From contig NZ_JBHSEF010000021.1 in NCBI RefSeq assembly GCF_042649045.1, positions 124,001 to 188,000 on the forward strand: a DNA stretch of 64,000 nucleotides, written 5' to 3'. The translations under genes were made by a program, and so were the position numbers. The notes under the pieces are model-generated. The model was not told where the DNA came from and made no database searches. It saw only the letters and a program-made list of their open reading frames with translations. Below, in pieces: positions 9,211-17,688 of the stretch. The DNA comes from Chryseomicrobium palamuruense. Its GTDB lineage: Bacteria; Bacillota; Bacilli; Bacillales_A; Planococcaceae. How positions within the stretch are numbered: the first letter of the stretch is position 1; every line of letters starts with the position of its first letter.

Positions 9211-9453
9211 ATGACCTTTCATTTACCCTTCCTCATTTCCATCCTTCTTTTTGTCATACAGGCTCACCTCGGGTTAACGTATAGGCTACGTGCGACCGTT
9301 ATGACAGCAATCGTATATACGTCAACCGTCTTTATTTTCTTTAACAACCACGACCTTGTATTTATCAATTATTTGTTCTTAATCATGTTCTGGGGTGTTG
9401 CCTTTGCCACGTTCCAGCAGCGGAATTCATGGAAGAAGGTTCAGGAAGTATAA
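9211..9453 (+). CDS. Small membrane protein, paralogue of the gene at 29420
   Basis: 80 residues with two to three hydrophobic segments (about 3-20, 27-45 and 50-68) and a basic C-terminus (QQRNSWKK). It aligns along its length with the product of 29420-29662 (shared LP.., VFxFF, and RNxWxx tail). AAAGAGG lies about 10 bases before the ATG. The NERD gene starts 26 bp after it, so they are probably cotranscribed. Function unknown. Confidence 0.65.
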   Translation: MTFHLPFLISILLFVIQAHLGLTYRLRATVMTAIVYTSTVFIFFNNHDLVFINYLFLIMFWGVAFATFQQRNSWKKVQEV

Positions 9454-9479
9454 GCTACCAAGGAGGAGTTTTTATAAAA

Positions 9480-10445
9480 GTGTTTTCACCAGAACCACAG
9501 AGAAACTCATTACAAATGTTTCTTGCGAGGGTTCCATCTACTCATGCGAGCTATCCTTTGCTGTTATCCATGAAGAGTAATCAATTAGCTGGTCGACACG
9601 GTGAAGAGAGGGTGCTCTCGTATTTACAGGAAGCTCTACATAATCAATCTGCATACGTCCTCCATGATTTCCACATGCGCATCCCCAACGCATATTCCAT
9701 TCAAATCGACTTCGTCATCTTCACAAAATCCTATATTCTTCTACTTGAAGTAAAAAATATTAAAGGGCACATACGATTGCAACACGCTCCGCCCCAACTA
9801 GTCCGGACACTTGATGGGATAGTACAAGCCATGGATTGTCCCTTCACACAGATGACGCGAAATGTCATGCACTTCAAAAAGCTTCTTGGAAATCAATCTG
9901 TACCGGTATACACAGCTATCGTATGGGCAAACCGGTCGGCAGTGATTGACCCCCTTATGTTCGAAGCACCCCATCCTTTATTATTTGTAAAGCAGTTACC
10001 CGCATTCATTTCAAACCTTCCGAATGAAGAATCAGCGAATGTGTCGCTTCGCCCCTTGGTTAGACGAATCCAATCGAAAGCGACTCCGTTTTGGCAGACG
10101 AATATGTGTGAACGATATAGTGTATCCCCATTAGATTTACTTAACGGTATGCAATGCATGGCGTGTTACTCAATGGCTAAATTATTTGAAAAGACTTGGG
10201 TGTGCATGAATTGTAAATGTCGAGTAAATTCCATGTTACCAGAGAACATTTGTCTTTTGTTTCACTTTATGGGAGAAAATTTATCTATGCAAATGCTACA
10301 ACAATTAATCCCGTCTCTTCGATCAAGAAATCTTCAAGATTTAATACAATCGAAACGATTACAAATCAGTGGAAATCGTCGTAATCGCTCTTATCATACA
10401 GTTACCCCTAAACAAGTAAAATGGATGGAGATAAACAATAAATAG
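9480..10445 (+). CDS. NERD (nuclease-related) domain protein with zinc ribbon
   Basis: The NERD domain occupies about residues 35-150: AGRHGEERVLSYL, then IQIDFVIFTKSYILLLEVKN, which carries the acidic and Lys residues shared with restriction-endonuclease-like folds (D, ExK). A CxxC...CxxC zinc ribbon (CMACYSMAK.. and CMNCKC) lies near residue 225, and a helical C-terminal domain follows. The start is uncertain: AGGAGG at 9461 is 13 bases before a GTG at 9480, while the longer frame from 9429 would overlap the preceding gene. NERD proteins are presumed nucleic-acid processing enzymes; no substrate is known. A long-range hairpin followed by T7 lies at 10462-10540. Confidence 0.8.
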   Translation: MFSPEPQRNSLQMFLARVPSTHASYPLLLSMKSNQLAGRHGEERVLSYLQEALHNQSAYVLHDFHMRIPNAYSIQIDFVIFTKSYILLLEVKNIKGHIRLQHAPPQLVRTLDGIVQAMDCPFTQMTRNVMHFKKLLGNQSVPVYTAIVWANRSAVIDPLMFEAPHPLLFVKQLPAFISNLPNEESANVSLRPLVRRIQSKATPFWQTNMCERYSVSPLDLLNGMQCMACYSMAKLFEKTWVCMNCKCRVNSMLPENICLLFHFMGENLSMQMLQQLIPSLRSRNLQDLIQSKRLQISGNRRNRSYHTVTPKQVKWMEINNK

Positions 10446-10502
10446 TTGAGTTGATAAAAAGCTAATTGTTGAAAGATTCTATTGGAGGAGCTTATTACTT
10501 AA

Positions 10503-10700
10503 GTTCTTTCTAGTAAGATCTAAAACCAATTAGTTTTTTTCTATTAATAGATTTCCATAATTATAGTTTAGGCTAATGAAACGACCACGATGGCTAATAA
10601 CTCTTTAATCATGGTCAATAACTTATGATTCATGGCCAATAAATCACGTTTCATGGCTAATGAACACCCGCTCACCACCCCCGAACACCCACTCACCACC
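10503..10700 (+). repeat. Locus B: composite intergenic element with 21-bp array
   Basis: The 315-bp gap between NERD and floT holds a degenerate head (TTTCTAGTAAGATCT, about 10507-10521). 21-bp units with GGCTAAT/GGCCAAT follow (CATG-type anchors at 10589, 10610, 10631, 10652), then two GAACACCC modules at 10662 and 10683, also 21 bp apart. Order and spacing match locus A read on its minus strand. Confidence 0.85.
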
Positions 10701-10727
10701 CACAATCAACCTTCTCCCCACAAAAAT

Positions 10728-10752
10728 ACCCCAACCTCGAGAGGTTGGGGTA
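10728..10752 (-). terminator. Terminator of the yuaF-floT operon
   Basis: ACCCCAACCTC and GAGGTTGGGGT form a perfect palindromic stem; on the minus strand TATTTTT follows. It lies 9 bp after the floT stop. Confidence 0.85.
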
Positions 10753-10760
10753 CATTTTCG

Positions 10761-12329
10761 TTAGCTTTCTTTTAATGTCGTCTGCAGTTCTTTCTTCTTC
10801 CCATCAGACTCTGATGAATCTGCTGCTTTTTCAGCAAACAGGCCGTCTGAGATGCGGTCGAGGCTTGGGCGAATCGTGCCTTTGCCTGAGTAGTTCTCCA
10901 GCATCTCTTTCACGTCGATTCCTGATGATGCTTTGAGTGTCTCTTGTAAAGTCGACATTAAATTGGTTGCGTAAGACGTGACTTTATTAGCGCCACCGCC
11001 TTCGCCACCTCCTGTATCGACGACTGTAATCTTGTCGATGTTGCCAAGTGGAGCAGCAATTTGTTTCGCGTATTCTGGCATCATGCGGACAATCATATCG
11101 AGAACAGCCGCTTGTCCGTATTGCTCGAAGGCTTCCGCGATTTTGCGTTTCGCTTCTGCTTCCGCCAGACCTTTCAAGCGAATGATTTCGGCTTCCGTTT
11201 CCCCTTGTGCACGCTCAGAATCGGCTTTCGCCATCCCGTCGAGACGAACTTTTTCTGCGTCCGCTTTAGCACGTGCTTCAATCGAGTACTTTTCTGCATC
11301 TGCAGATGCCATTTGGCGCGCTTTGTCAGCCGCTGCATTTTGCTCGACTGCATAGCGGTCTGCGTCCGCTTTCTTCTTCACTTCTGAATCGTACTGCTTC
11401 TCACGACGCAGAATCTCTTTCTCTTCTAGTTCGATTTGCTTTTGACGCTCGATGATTTGCACTTGCATCTCTTGTTCGGTTACTTGCTGCTTGGCACGTG
11501 CAGATTCTAGCTCATAGGCTTGGTCGGCACGAGCTTTTGCGCTATCTTGTTCGCGGCGGTATTCAGCGACTTTTAATTGATTTTCTTTTTCCGCTTCCGC
11601 GATTTCTGTCGCACGTTCAAGCTCTGCACGCTGGGCATCTTTGGACGCTTCGGCACGCTTGATGCGTGTTTCTTTTTCCGCTTCCGCTGTCGCGATGTCG
11701 GCATCACGTTTCACCTGAGCAATACGTGGTTTCCCTAGAGACTCAAGGTACCCATTTTTATCACGCACGTCTTTGATTGTGAACGAAACGATGATTAGTC
11801 CCATTTTCGCAAGGTCATGGGATGCAACGCGCTGAACTTCTTGCGAGAACTTATCACGATTTTTGTAAATTTCTTCGACTGTCATCGAACCAAGGATGGA
11901 GCGTAAGTGACCTTCTAAAACTTCCTTCGCTTCGATCTCACGGTCTTCTTTTGATTTTCCAAGGAACTGCTCAGCTGCAGTTGCAATCTGTGGAATCGTT
12001 CCGCCAATCTTGATGATTGCCGTTCCGTCTGCCATAACAGGAACTCCCTGCTCTGTATATACTTCCGGAGTGGTAACTTCTAGTTTGCTTGAAAGTAAGC
12101 TCAGTGGCTCGGATTGTTGGAATACAGGAAGTACGAACGTACCTCCACCACGGATGATTTTGATGCGGTTGCCGCTCTCATCCGTATGTACATTTTTTGA
12201 ACCTAAATAACTTCCTGTTACAATGAGTGCCTCGTCCGGACCTACTGTCTTGTACTTGGCAACATAAACTCCGATGACTGAAAGCAAGACAAACGCAACA
12301 ATACCAATTACGATCCATTCCATTCCCAT
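10761..12329 (-). CDS. floT: Flotillin-like membrane scaffold protein FloT
   Basis: 522 residues. An N-terminal membrane hairpin (about 4-24) is followed by an SPFH/prohibitin domain (about 25-200), a long Ala/Glu/Lys-rich coiled coil (about 205-400) with repeated AEAEKE heptads, and a Gly-rich turn (DTGGGEGGGANK) before the C-terminal segment. Length and order fit B. subtilis FloT (YuaG), which organises functional membrane microdomains and affects membrane fluidity, secretion and signalling. It is second in the operon, 12 bp after the NfeD-type gene, which is the standard pairing. It ends at its own terminator. Confidence 0.93.
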   Translation of the reverse strand: MGMEWIVIGIVAFVLLSVIGVYVAKYKTVGPDEALIVTGSYLGSKNVHTDESGNRIKIIRGGGTFVLPVFQQSEPLSLLSSKLEVTTPEVYTEQGVPVMADGTAIIKIGGTIPQIATAAEQFLGKSKEDREIEAKEVLEGHLRSILGSMTVEEIYKNRDKFSQEVQRVASHDLAKMGLIIVSFTIKDVRDKNGYLESLGKPRIAQVKRDADIATAEAEKETRIKRAEASKDAQRAELERATEIAEAEKENQLKVAEYRREQDSAKARADQAYELESARAKQQVTEQEMQVQIIERQKQIELEEKEILRREKQYDSEVKKKADADRYAVEQNAAADKARQMASADAEKYSIEARAKADAEKVRLDGMAKADSERAQGETEAEIIRLKGLAEAEAKRKIAEAFEQYGQAAVLDMIVRMMPEYAKQIAAPLGNIDKITVVDTGGGEGGGANKVTSYATNLMSTLQETLKASSGIDVKEMLENYSGKGTIRPSLDRISDGLFAEKAADSSESDGKKKELQTTLKES

Positions 12330-12341
12330 GTGTGTTTCCCC

Positions 12342-12872
12342 CTAAATTTTAATTGGTTCGTACTCTTTTACATAGAACGTACCATCTTCTACTTCCACCA
12401 CTAACACGGTCTTGCCATAGTCGATGTCTTCATTCTCAAGTCCAGTCGCCCGCTTCGCTAGATTGCCATTGACGGTCTCGATTAAAATTTCGCCGTAGCC
12501 ATCTGCAGGAATTGGGATGATCACTGTCGCTACCTGTCCAGCAAGCTGTTCATCCGTATACGCAAGCGATACTTCCGCAGACGCCATCGGAATCAAGACG
12601 AAGAAATAAATGAGCATATCTAAAATTCCGGCAATCAACAAACTGGCAATCAAAATGATCCAACTATTTAGATCCGTCAGCCACTCCAAGAAAAACCCGG
12701 TAGCGGACGTGAGTGTGACGAAGGCGAGCACGAGTGTCGGGTGGAGAAAAGGAATTCCTTCTCCGATGGCTTCCGTTACATCACCAAAAAATAAATATAA
12801 GAACGTTCCAGCTGCCATTAAGACGAGCACGAAGAAGTACACTTGCTCCATCGAATAGCCCAAAATCTCCAT
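12342..12872 (-). CDS. yuaF: NfeD-like membrane protein YuaF
   Basis: 176 residues with four membrane segments in the first 100 positions, then a C-terminal OB-fold NfeD domain (about 105-176; GQVATVIIPIPADGYGEI, GKTVLVVEVEDGTFYVKEYEP). This short, protease-less NfeD form occurs next to flotillin genes, and in B. subtilis YuaF works with FloT in the same membrane domains. It is the first gene of the operon. Confidence 0.9.
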   Translation of the reverse strand: MEILGYSMEQVYFFVLVLMAAGTFLYLFFGDVTEAIGEGIPFLHPTLVLAFVTLTSATGFFLEWLTDLNSWIILIASLLIAGILDMLIYFFVLIPMASAEVSLAYTDEQLAGQVATVIIPIPADGYGEILIETVNGNLAKRATGLENEDIDYGKTVLVVEVEDGTFYVKEYEPIKI

Positions 12873-13033
12873 CCTACATCACCTGCCAATTTCCGTCATA
12901 TTTAGTGGTCATCTAGTTATACGTTGCGAAATCTGGAAAGTTTCATCGTTTCTTAAAAAATTTCACTCTAGAGAATAGTCTGAATTTGAGATATACTTCT
13001 AGGGGTGTACAAAAACTTTTCAAGGAGGAATTT

Positions 13034-14347
13034 ATGAAAACCCTTACACGTTTTTCGAATCGGTTAATGGAGCGTTATTTACCGGACCCATACATATTCG
13101 TTATTATTCTGACGCTCCTAGTCTTCTTACTTGGGATTGGTTTAACTGAATCAAGCCCTCTCGATATGGTTACATACTGGGGAGACGGCTTCTGGGGCTT
13201 ACTGGCCTTCACGATGCAAATGGTCGTTGTTCTTTTAGCTGGTCACGTGCTCGCTTCTAGTCCACCGATCAAACGCCTACTAAGTAAGTTAGCCGGGACA
13301 GTCAAAACAGCAGGCGGCGCGATTATTTTGGTAACCGTTGTTGCCTTGATTGCGAACTGGATCAACTGGGGCTTCGGTCTCGTTATCGGTGCGTTATTTG
13401 CAAAGGAAATTGCTCGAAAAGTAACAACGGTTGATTACCGCTTGTTGATTGCCAGTGCCTATTCCGGATTTATCATTTGGCACGGAGGTCTTGCCGGGTC
13501 AATTCCGCTTTCGATCGCTACTGTCGACCATCCTTTCCAAGACATTATGGGTGTCGTCCCTACATCAGAAACTCTGTTTTCTACATATAATTTAGTCATC
13601 GTATTGGCTCTTTTGGTTACCGTCCCTATTCTCAACCGTTTAATGATGCCAAAACCAGAAGACACATTCACTGTTGATCCAAAACTTCTTGAAGATGAAG
13701 TCGTGGTTGAAAAACCAAGTACCATTACACCTGCTTCCCGTATGGAAGATAGCTATATCTTATCCATCTTGATTGGAGCCATTGGTATTGTCTATCTCGT
13801 ATGGCATTTTTCAACACGTGGCTTTGATTTGAACTTAAATATTGTAAATACACTGTTCTTCATACTAGGCATTCTATTCCACGGCACACCGCGAAATTAT
13901 TTAGCTGCCGTAGCGACTGCAGTGAAAACGACATCTGGCATTATCATTCAGTTCCCATTCTATGCAGGAATCATGGGAATGATGGTCACGTCCGGACTTG
14001 CCGGTGTCATGTCGCAAGCATTCGTGAGCATCTCCAATGAGTACACTTTCCATCTATTTACGTTTTATGCAGCAGGACTGGTCAACTTCTTCGTTCCATC
14101 CGGCGGAGGACAATGGGCGGTTCAAGCTCCTATTATGTTACAGGCCGCTTCAGAACTTGGCGTCAGCTACTCCAAAACGGCCATGGCCATCGCTTGGGGC
14201 GATGCATGGACAAACATGATTCAACCATTCTGGGCACTTCCAGCGCTTGCAATTGCTGGATTGAAAGCAAAAGACATAATGGGATATTGTGTATTCGTCT
14301 TAATTTTAAGTGGAATCGTCATCAGTATTGGTCTCTTTTTCTTCTAA
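13034..14347 (+). CDS. Short-chain fatty acid transporter (AtoE family)
   Basis: The start is set at MKTLTRFSNRL because AAGGAGG lies 7 bases upstream; the longer frame has no site. 437 residues with about 11-12 membrane segments. Family features are the N-terminal RYLPDPYIFVIILTLLVF, the central GLAGSIPLS, and the C-terminal VPSGGGQWAVQ and WGDAWTNMIQPFWALP. AtoE-type carriers take up acetoacetate or butyrate-class acids. No catabolic partner gene is adjacent, so the substrate is inferred from the family only. A terminator follows 6 bp after the stop. Confidence 0.87.
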   Translation: MKTLTRFSNRLMERYLPDPYIFVIILTLLVFLLGIGLTESSPLDMVTYWGDGFWGLLAFTMQMVVVLLAGHVLASSPPIKRLLSKLAGTVKTAGGAIILVTVVALIANWINWGFGLVIGALFAKEIARKVTTVDYRLLIASAYSGFIIWHGGLAGSIPLSIATVDHPFQDIMGVVPTSETLFSTYNLVIVLALLVTVPILNRLMMPKPEDTFTVDPKLLEDEVVVEKPSTITPASRMEDSYILSILIGAIGIVYLVWHFSTRGFDLNLNIVNTLFFILGILFHGTPRNYLAAVATAVKTTSGIIIQFPFYAGIMGMMVTSGLAGVMSQAFVSISNEYTFHLFTFYAAGLVNFFVPSGGGQWAVQAPIMLQAASELGVSYSKTAMAIAWGDAWTNMIQPFWALPALAIAGLKAKDIMGYCVFVLILSGIVISIGLFFF

Positions 14348-14353
14348 ACTTTA

Positions 14354-14377
14354 CCCCCTTCTTTTTAGAGAAGGGGG
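14354..14377 (+). terminator. Terminator of the fatty acid transporter gene
   Basis: CCCCCTTCT and AGAAGGGGG form the stem, with ATTCTTTT following. Confidence 0.8.
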
Positions 14378-14542
14378 ATTCTTTTCGTCTCTATAACTAT
14401 ATTAATATAGTTTGAGAATAAGTAGAATCTTATTATTACGGCTTTATAAATTTTGTACATCCCGAATAAAAACTATAGTGACAAAGCAAAAATAGTGGTA
14501 TTATGATGAAGTTTTCACATACTACGTCCAGGAGGGACACAC

Positions 14543-15162
14543 ATGTTTGATTCAAAAAACCAGATCCATTTTTCCATGCACTTTATGACATTGCGAAGAA
14601 TGTTCAAAAAGCAGCACACTATACAGAGGACTTTAAAATAGTTACGGTTCAAGATTTGCAAGAACTTAGTCAACAGATGAAAGCCTACGAAACAGCAGGT
14701 GATAAATTGGTCCATGAACTGATTGGACGATTAAATCATGCTTTTATGACACCTATCGAACGTGAAGACATTCTAGCCCTCGCAGTCCGCATGGACGACG
14801 TGTTAGATGGCCTCGAGCATTTCACAGCTCATTTAGAAATTTATTCACTTATTGAAATCGATGAGTCCATGCGCACATTTGTGAACTTGATTGTTAAAGC
14901 AAGTGATGAGATGGTCAAAGCAATGGAGCTTCTTCAGAAGAAAAAACTTCTCGCTATGCGTGACCATTCCATTTTAATCAAAGATTTCGAACGCAAGTGC
15001 GACGAAATATTCCGTTCTTCTCTCAAACAATTGTTTGTAACAGAAACAAACCCAATCCGCATTATGCAGTTCAAAGATTTGTATGAAAAATTAGAAGAGA
15101 TCGCAGACTATACACAAAATGTAGCCCATACTGTTGAGACGATCATCATGCGTAACGCATAG
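14543..15162 (+). CDS. DUF47 PhoU-like protein of Pit transporters, apparent frameshift
   Basis: AGGAGG lies 7 bases before the ATG at 14543, which begins MFDSK. An A6 run at 14554-14559 then throws the frame, and translation would stop within 35 codons. With one more A the frame runs on as DPFFHALYDIAKN, joining the open frame that continues to 15162 and giving 206 residues, the normal length of DUF47 (YkaA-type) proteins. These helical, PhoU-like regulators are encoded just upstream of Pit phosphate transporters. Without the correction only an internal fragment starting at 14656 could be made. This may be a sequencing error or a true mutation; the downstream pit gene shows the same kind of defect. 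Confidence 0.75.
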
Positions 15163-15171
15163 GAGACGACA

Positions 15172-16169
15172 ATGGATATTTTATTAACCCTTACGATTTT
15201 AGTGGTCATTTTCGCCTTGGCGTTCGATTTTATCAACGGATTCCATGATACAGCTAACGCAATCGCAACATCCGTTTCCACACGTGCACTTAGCCCGCGG
15301 AAAGCGGTATTGCTCGCGGCTATTATGAACTTTGTTGGAGCCTTGACGTTTACGGGCGTGGCGAAGACGATTACGAAAGACATTGTCGATCCGTTTGCTT
15401 TATCCAATGGATCTGTCATCATTTTGGCGGCTCTTCTTGCAGCCATTACCTGGAACTTAATTACATGGTATTACGGTATTCCTTCTAGTTCGTCCCACGC
15501 ACTCATCGGATCAATTGCAGGAGCTGCCATCTCGGCTGCTGGATTTGGAATTCTGAATTACGATGGGTTTCTCAAAATCTTGCAAGCCTTGTTGATATCT
15601 CCTTTTATCGCACTAGCGGTTGGATTTTTAATGATGAGTTTGTTTAAAATCCTATTTAAAAATGCCAGTCTCTATAAGACCAACCGTCGCTTCCGGATTT
15701 TCCAGATCGGTACAGCGGCTCTGCAAGCATTTACACATGGAACCAATGACGCACAAAAAGCTATGGGAATCATCACTATGGCGTTGATTGCAGCTAACTT
15801 ACAAACCACTACGGACATTCCTTTGTGGGTGCGAATTGCTGCGGCCACTGCTATGGGACTTGGAACATCTGTAGGTGGATACAAAATTATTAAAACGGTC
15901 GGCGGAAAGATCATGAAGATTCGTCCGGTGAATGGCGCGGCAGCGGATTTATCGTCTGCCATGATTATTTTCGGGGCGACGACTGTCGCACTACCCGTTT
16001 CGACCACACACGTTATTTCCTCGGCCATTATGGGGGTAGGTTCAGCACAGCGTGTAAAAGGTGTAAAATGGGCGTAGCACGAAAAATCGTCATTACGTGG
16101 ATTATCACATTGCCGATTTCGGCTGCTCTTGCCGCACTGTTCTATCAACTACTCAACCTATTCTTTTAA
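15172..16169 (+). CDS. pit: Low-affinity inorganic phosphate transporter Pit, apparent frameshift near 3' end
   Basis: The gene begins 9 bp after the DUF47 gene. The PHO4-family motifs FDFINGFHDTANAIATSV (about residues 18-35) and AFTHGTNDAQKAMG (about 185-198) are intact, with about 9-10 membrane segments. The frame stops at TAG 16075-16077, but a GGG run at 16070-16072 with one more G would continue as GVARKIVITW and end at TAA 16169, giving 332 residues, the usual Pit length. As read, the last membrane segment is lost. The pair probably exchanges phosphate with protons. Confidence 0.85.
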
Positions 16170-16174
16170 TTCAT

Positions 16175-16209
16175 GCGTGTGCTTCGATTGGCGAAGTACA
16201 CGTTTTTTT
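16175..16209 (+). terminator. Terminator of the DUF47-pit operon
   Basis: CGTGTgCTTCG and CGAAGtACACG enclose ATTGG, with T7 after. Its place right after 16169 supports the frame-corrected pit end. Confidence 0.9.
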
Positions 16210-16261
16210 CGACGGAATGGTACACTAAATACGTGAATTGAACTCGAAAGGATGGGAATCG

Positions 16262-16993
16262 ATGGTACTTGAACTCATGAAATCACATGCGTCTGTTCGT
16301 CATTATGACGGGCAACCGCTGACACGCGAACAAGTGAGTGAGCTAATAGAAGCTGCACAAATGGCGGCAACCTCTCATTTTGTCCAAACCTACAGTGTGG
16401 TGTGGGTAACGGATGAAGAAAAGCGAGCGGCTCTTGGAGAACTGTCCAATAATCCGTTGCAAATGAAAACAGCTGGAGCTGTCCTGTTGATGTGTGCAGA
16501 TTACCGGAGACTCACGCACGCATCTGACATGCACAACGAGCCGATCGTGTATGATTTAGCGGAAAACTTGATTGTCGCTGTCACAGATGTGGGGTTGATG
16601 GCTCAGAATCTTGCTCTTGCCGCAGAGTCCAAGGGGTACGGAATTTGTTACATAGGCGGCGTGCGGAGCAATATCGAGAAGATCAGTGAATTGGTCGGAC
16701 TACCAAAAGGCGTCTTTCCGGTATACGGGTTGACGCTAGGGGTGCCGGTCGAGACAAACGAAGTGAAACCGCGTCTTCCAGTCGAGGCCATTCTTCATGA
16801 AAATACGTACGATGCGGAGAAGTATGCGGAATTGCTCCCTGCTTACGATGAGACGATTCACGTGTATTACGAGAAACGCAGCAGCAATCAAAAGAGCACG
16901 ACCTGGACAAAACAGATGGCGGACTTCTTAAAAGCCCCGCGTCGCGAAGAAATCAGTGCCTATTTGAAGAAACAAGGGTTTGAAATGAAGTAA
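16262..16993 (+). CDS. NADPH-dependent FMN oxidoreductase (NfrA/NfsA-type nitroreductase)
   Basis: The start at 16262 (MVLELMKSHASVRHYDG) follows AAAGGA; the longer frame starts before that site. 243 residues of the nitroreductase fold, with the FMN-binding S-V-R-H-Y near residue 12, the VGLMAQNLALAAESKGYGICYIGGVR core (about 107-132) and the C-terminal arm with TWTKQMADFLKAPRR. Length and layout match B. subtilis NfrA1, which reduces FMN, nitro compounds and quinones with NADPH. It is monocistronic with a terminator 3 bp after the stop. Confidence 0.88.
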   Translation: MVLELMKSHASVRHYDGQPLTREQVSELIEAAQMAATSHFVQTYSVVWVTDEEKRAALGELSNNPLQMKTAGAVLLMCADYRRLTHASDMHNEPIVYDLAENLIVAVTDVGLMAQNLALAAESKGYGICYIGGVRSNIEKISELVGLPKGVFPVYGLTLGVPVETNEVKPRLPVEAILHENTYDAEKYAELLPAYDETIHVYYEKRSSNQKSTTWTKQMADFLKAPRREEISAYLKKQGFEMK

Positions 16994-16996
16994 ACA

Positions 16997-17040
16997 AAAA
17001 AAGCAGCCTGTATCGTCTTCGATGCAAGCTGCTTTTTTCA
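16997..17040. terminator. Bidirectional terminator
   Basis: The stem AAAAAAGCAGC / GCTGCTTTTTT has an inner TGtATCG / CGATgCA helix and lies between convergent genes. Confidence 0.85.
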
Positions 17041-17232
17041 CATGCGATAGCGAATGGTTTGCCACACAATACGGAATTGATCATCCAGAACAGATGCGGC
17101 AGCGACCATGGAGAAAAGATGGGTGAGCAGGTACACAATTCCCACCACACCAAGAAACCCAACAACGAAATAAAGGCCCATGGCTACGACATTTTTGACC
17201 ATCCCGAAAAAATCCTCCATTAAGCTGTACAT
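17038..17232 (-). CDS. Small membrane protein (64 aa)
   Basis: The ATG at 17232 follows AGGAGGGGGA closely, which decides the start. One long hydrophobic region (about residues 15-45, with a Gly-rich centre) precedes an amphipathic C-terminus ending in RYRM. Function unknown. The first bases of its stop overlap the terminator shared with the reductase gene. Confidence 0.6.
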   Translation of the reverse strand: MYSLMEDFFGMVKNVVAMGLYFVVGFLGVVGIVYLLTHLFSMVAAASVLDDQFRIVWQTIRYRM

Positions 17233-17247
17233 CTTCCCCCTCCTCAC

Positions 17248-17688
17248 GCCTGATTCTTACTTACAAGTATAAACCTATAGTGTTTCTATACTATTTCAGT
17301 ACGTTTAAGAGTTGATTTCGTTACATCATTTGACAAATTTCTTTTAATTTTTCGAATTTAACGCATACGCGCCTATGATACATTCATGGATTCTTCCCAC
17401 GTCTTCCCCGCGTTGAAACCTTGACACTGCTTCGTTTGCGAGCTTTCCCCTTTGTGTCTCGGGTGGCGACTGTAGAAAGAATTCATACTCATTTGCAATG
17501 AGTGTCAGCGACCCGTTTGTTACATTTCCATTACTTTCCGGTTGCGGAATCTCCTAAAAAATGAAGGCGGGCATTCCTCAACCAATCTATGCTGAGCAAT
17601 CAGCTACTAGAACAGCGCTTTTATTGTATCCCTTATCGACCTGCTATTTCGATAGTGCACACAACTGTTATGCACTAGCAACCGTTCT
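17248..17688. other. Gene-free 441 bp downstream of the RNA-repair operon
   Basis: I see no supported gene here. It contains two inverted repeats: ACTCAT-ttgc-ATGAGT-like (about 17487-17503), and TAGTGCA ... TGCACTA (about 17653-17677), the latter 12 bp after the pnkp stop on the minus strand and without a T run. A promoter for something small cannot be excluded. Confidence 0.4.
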
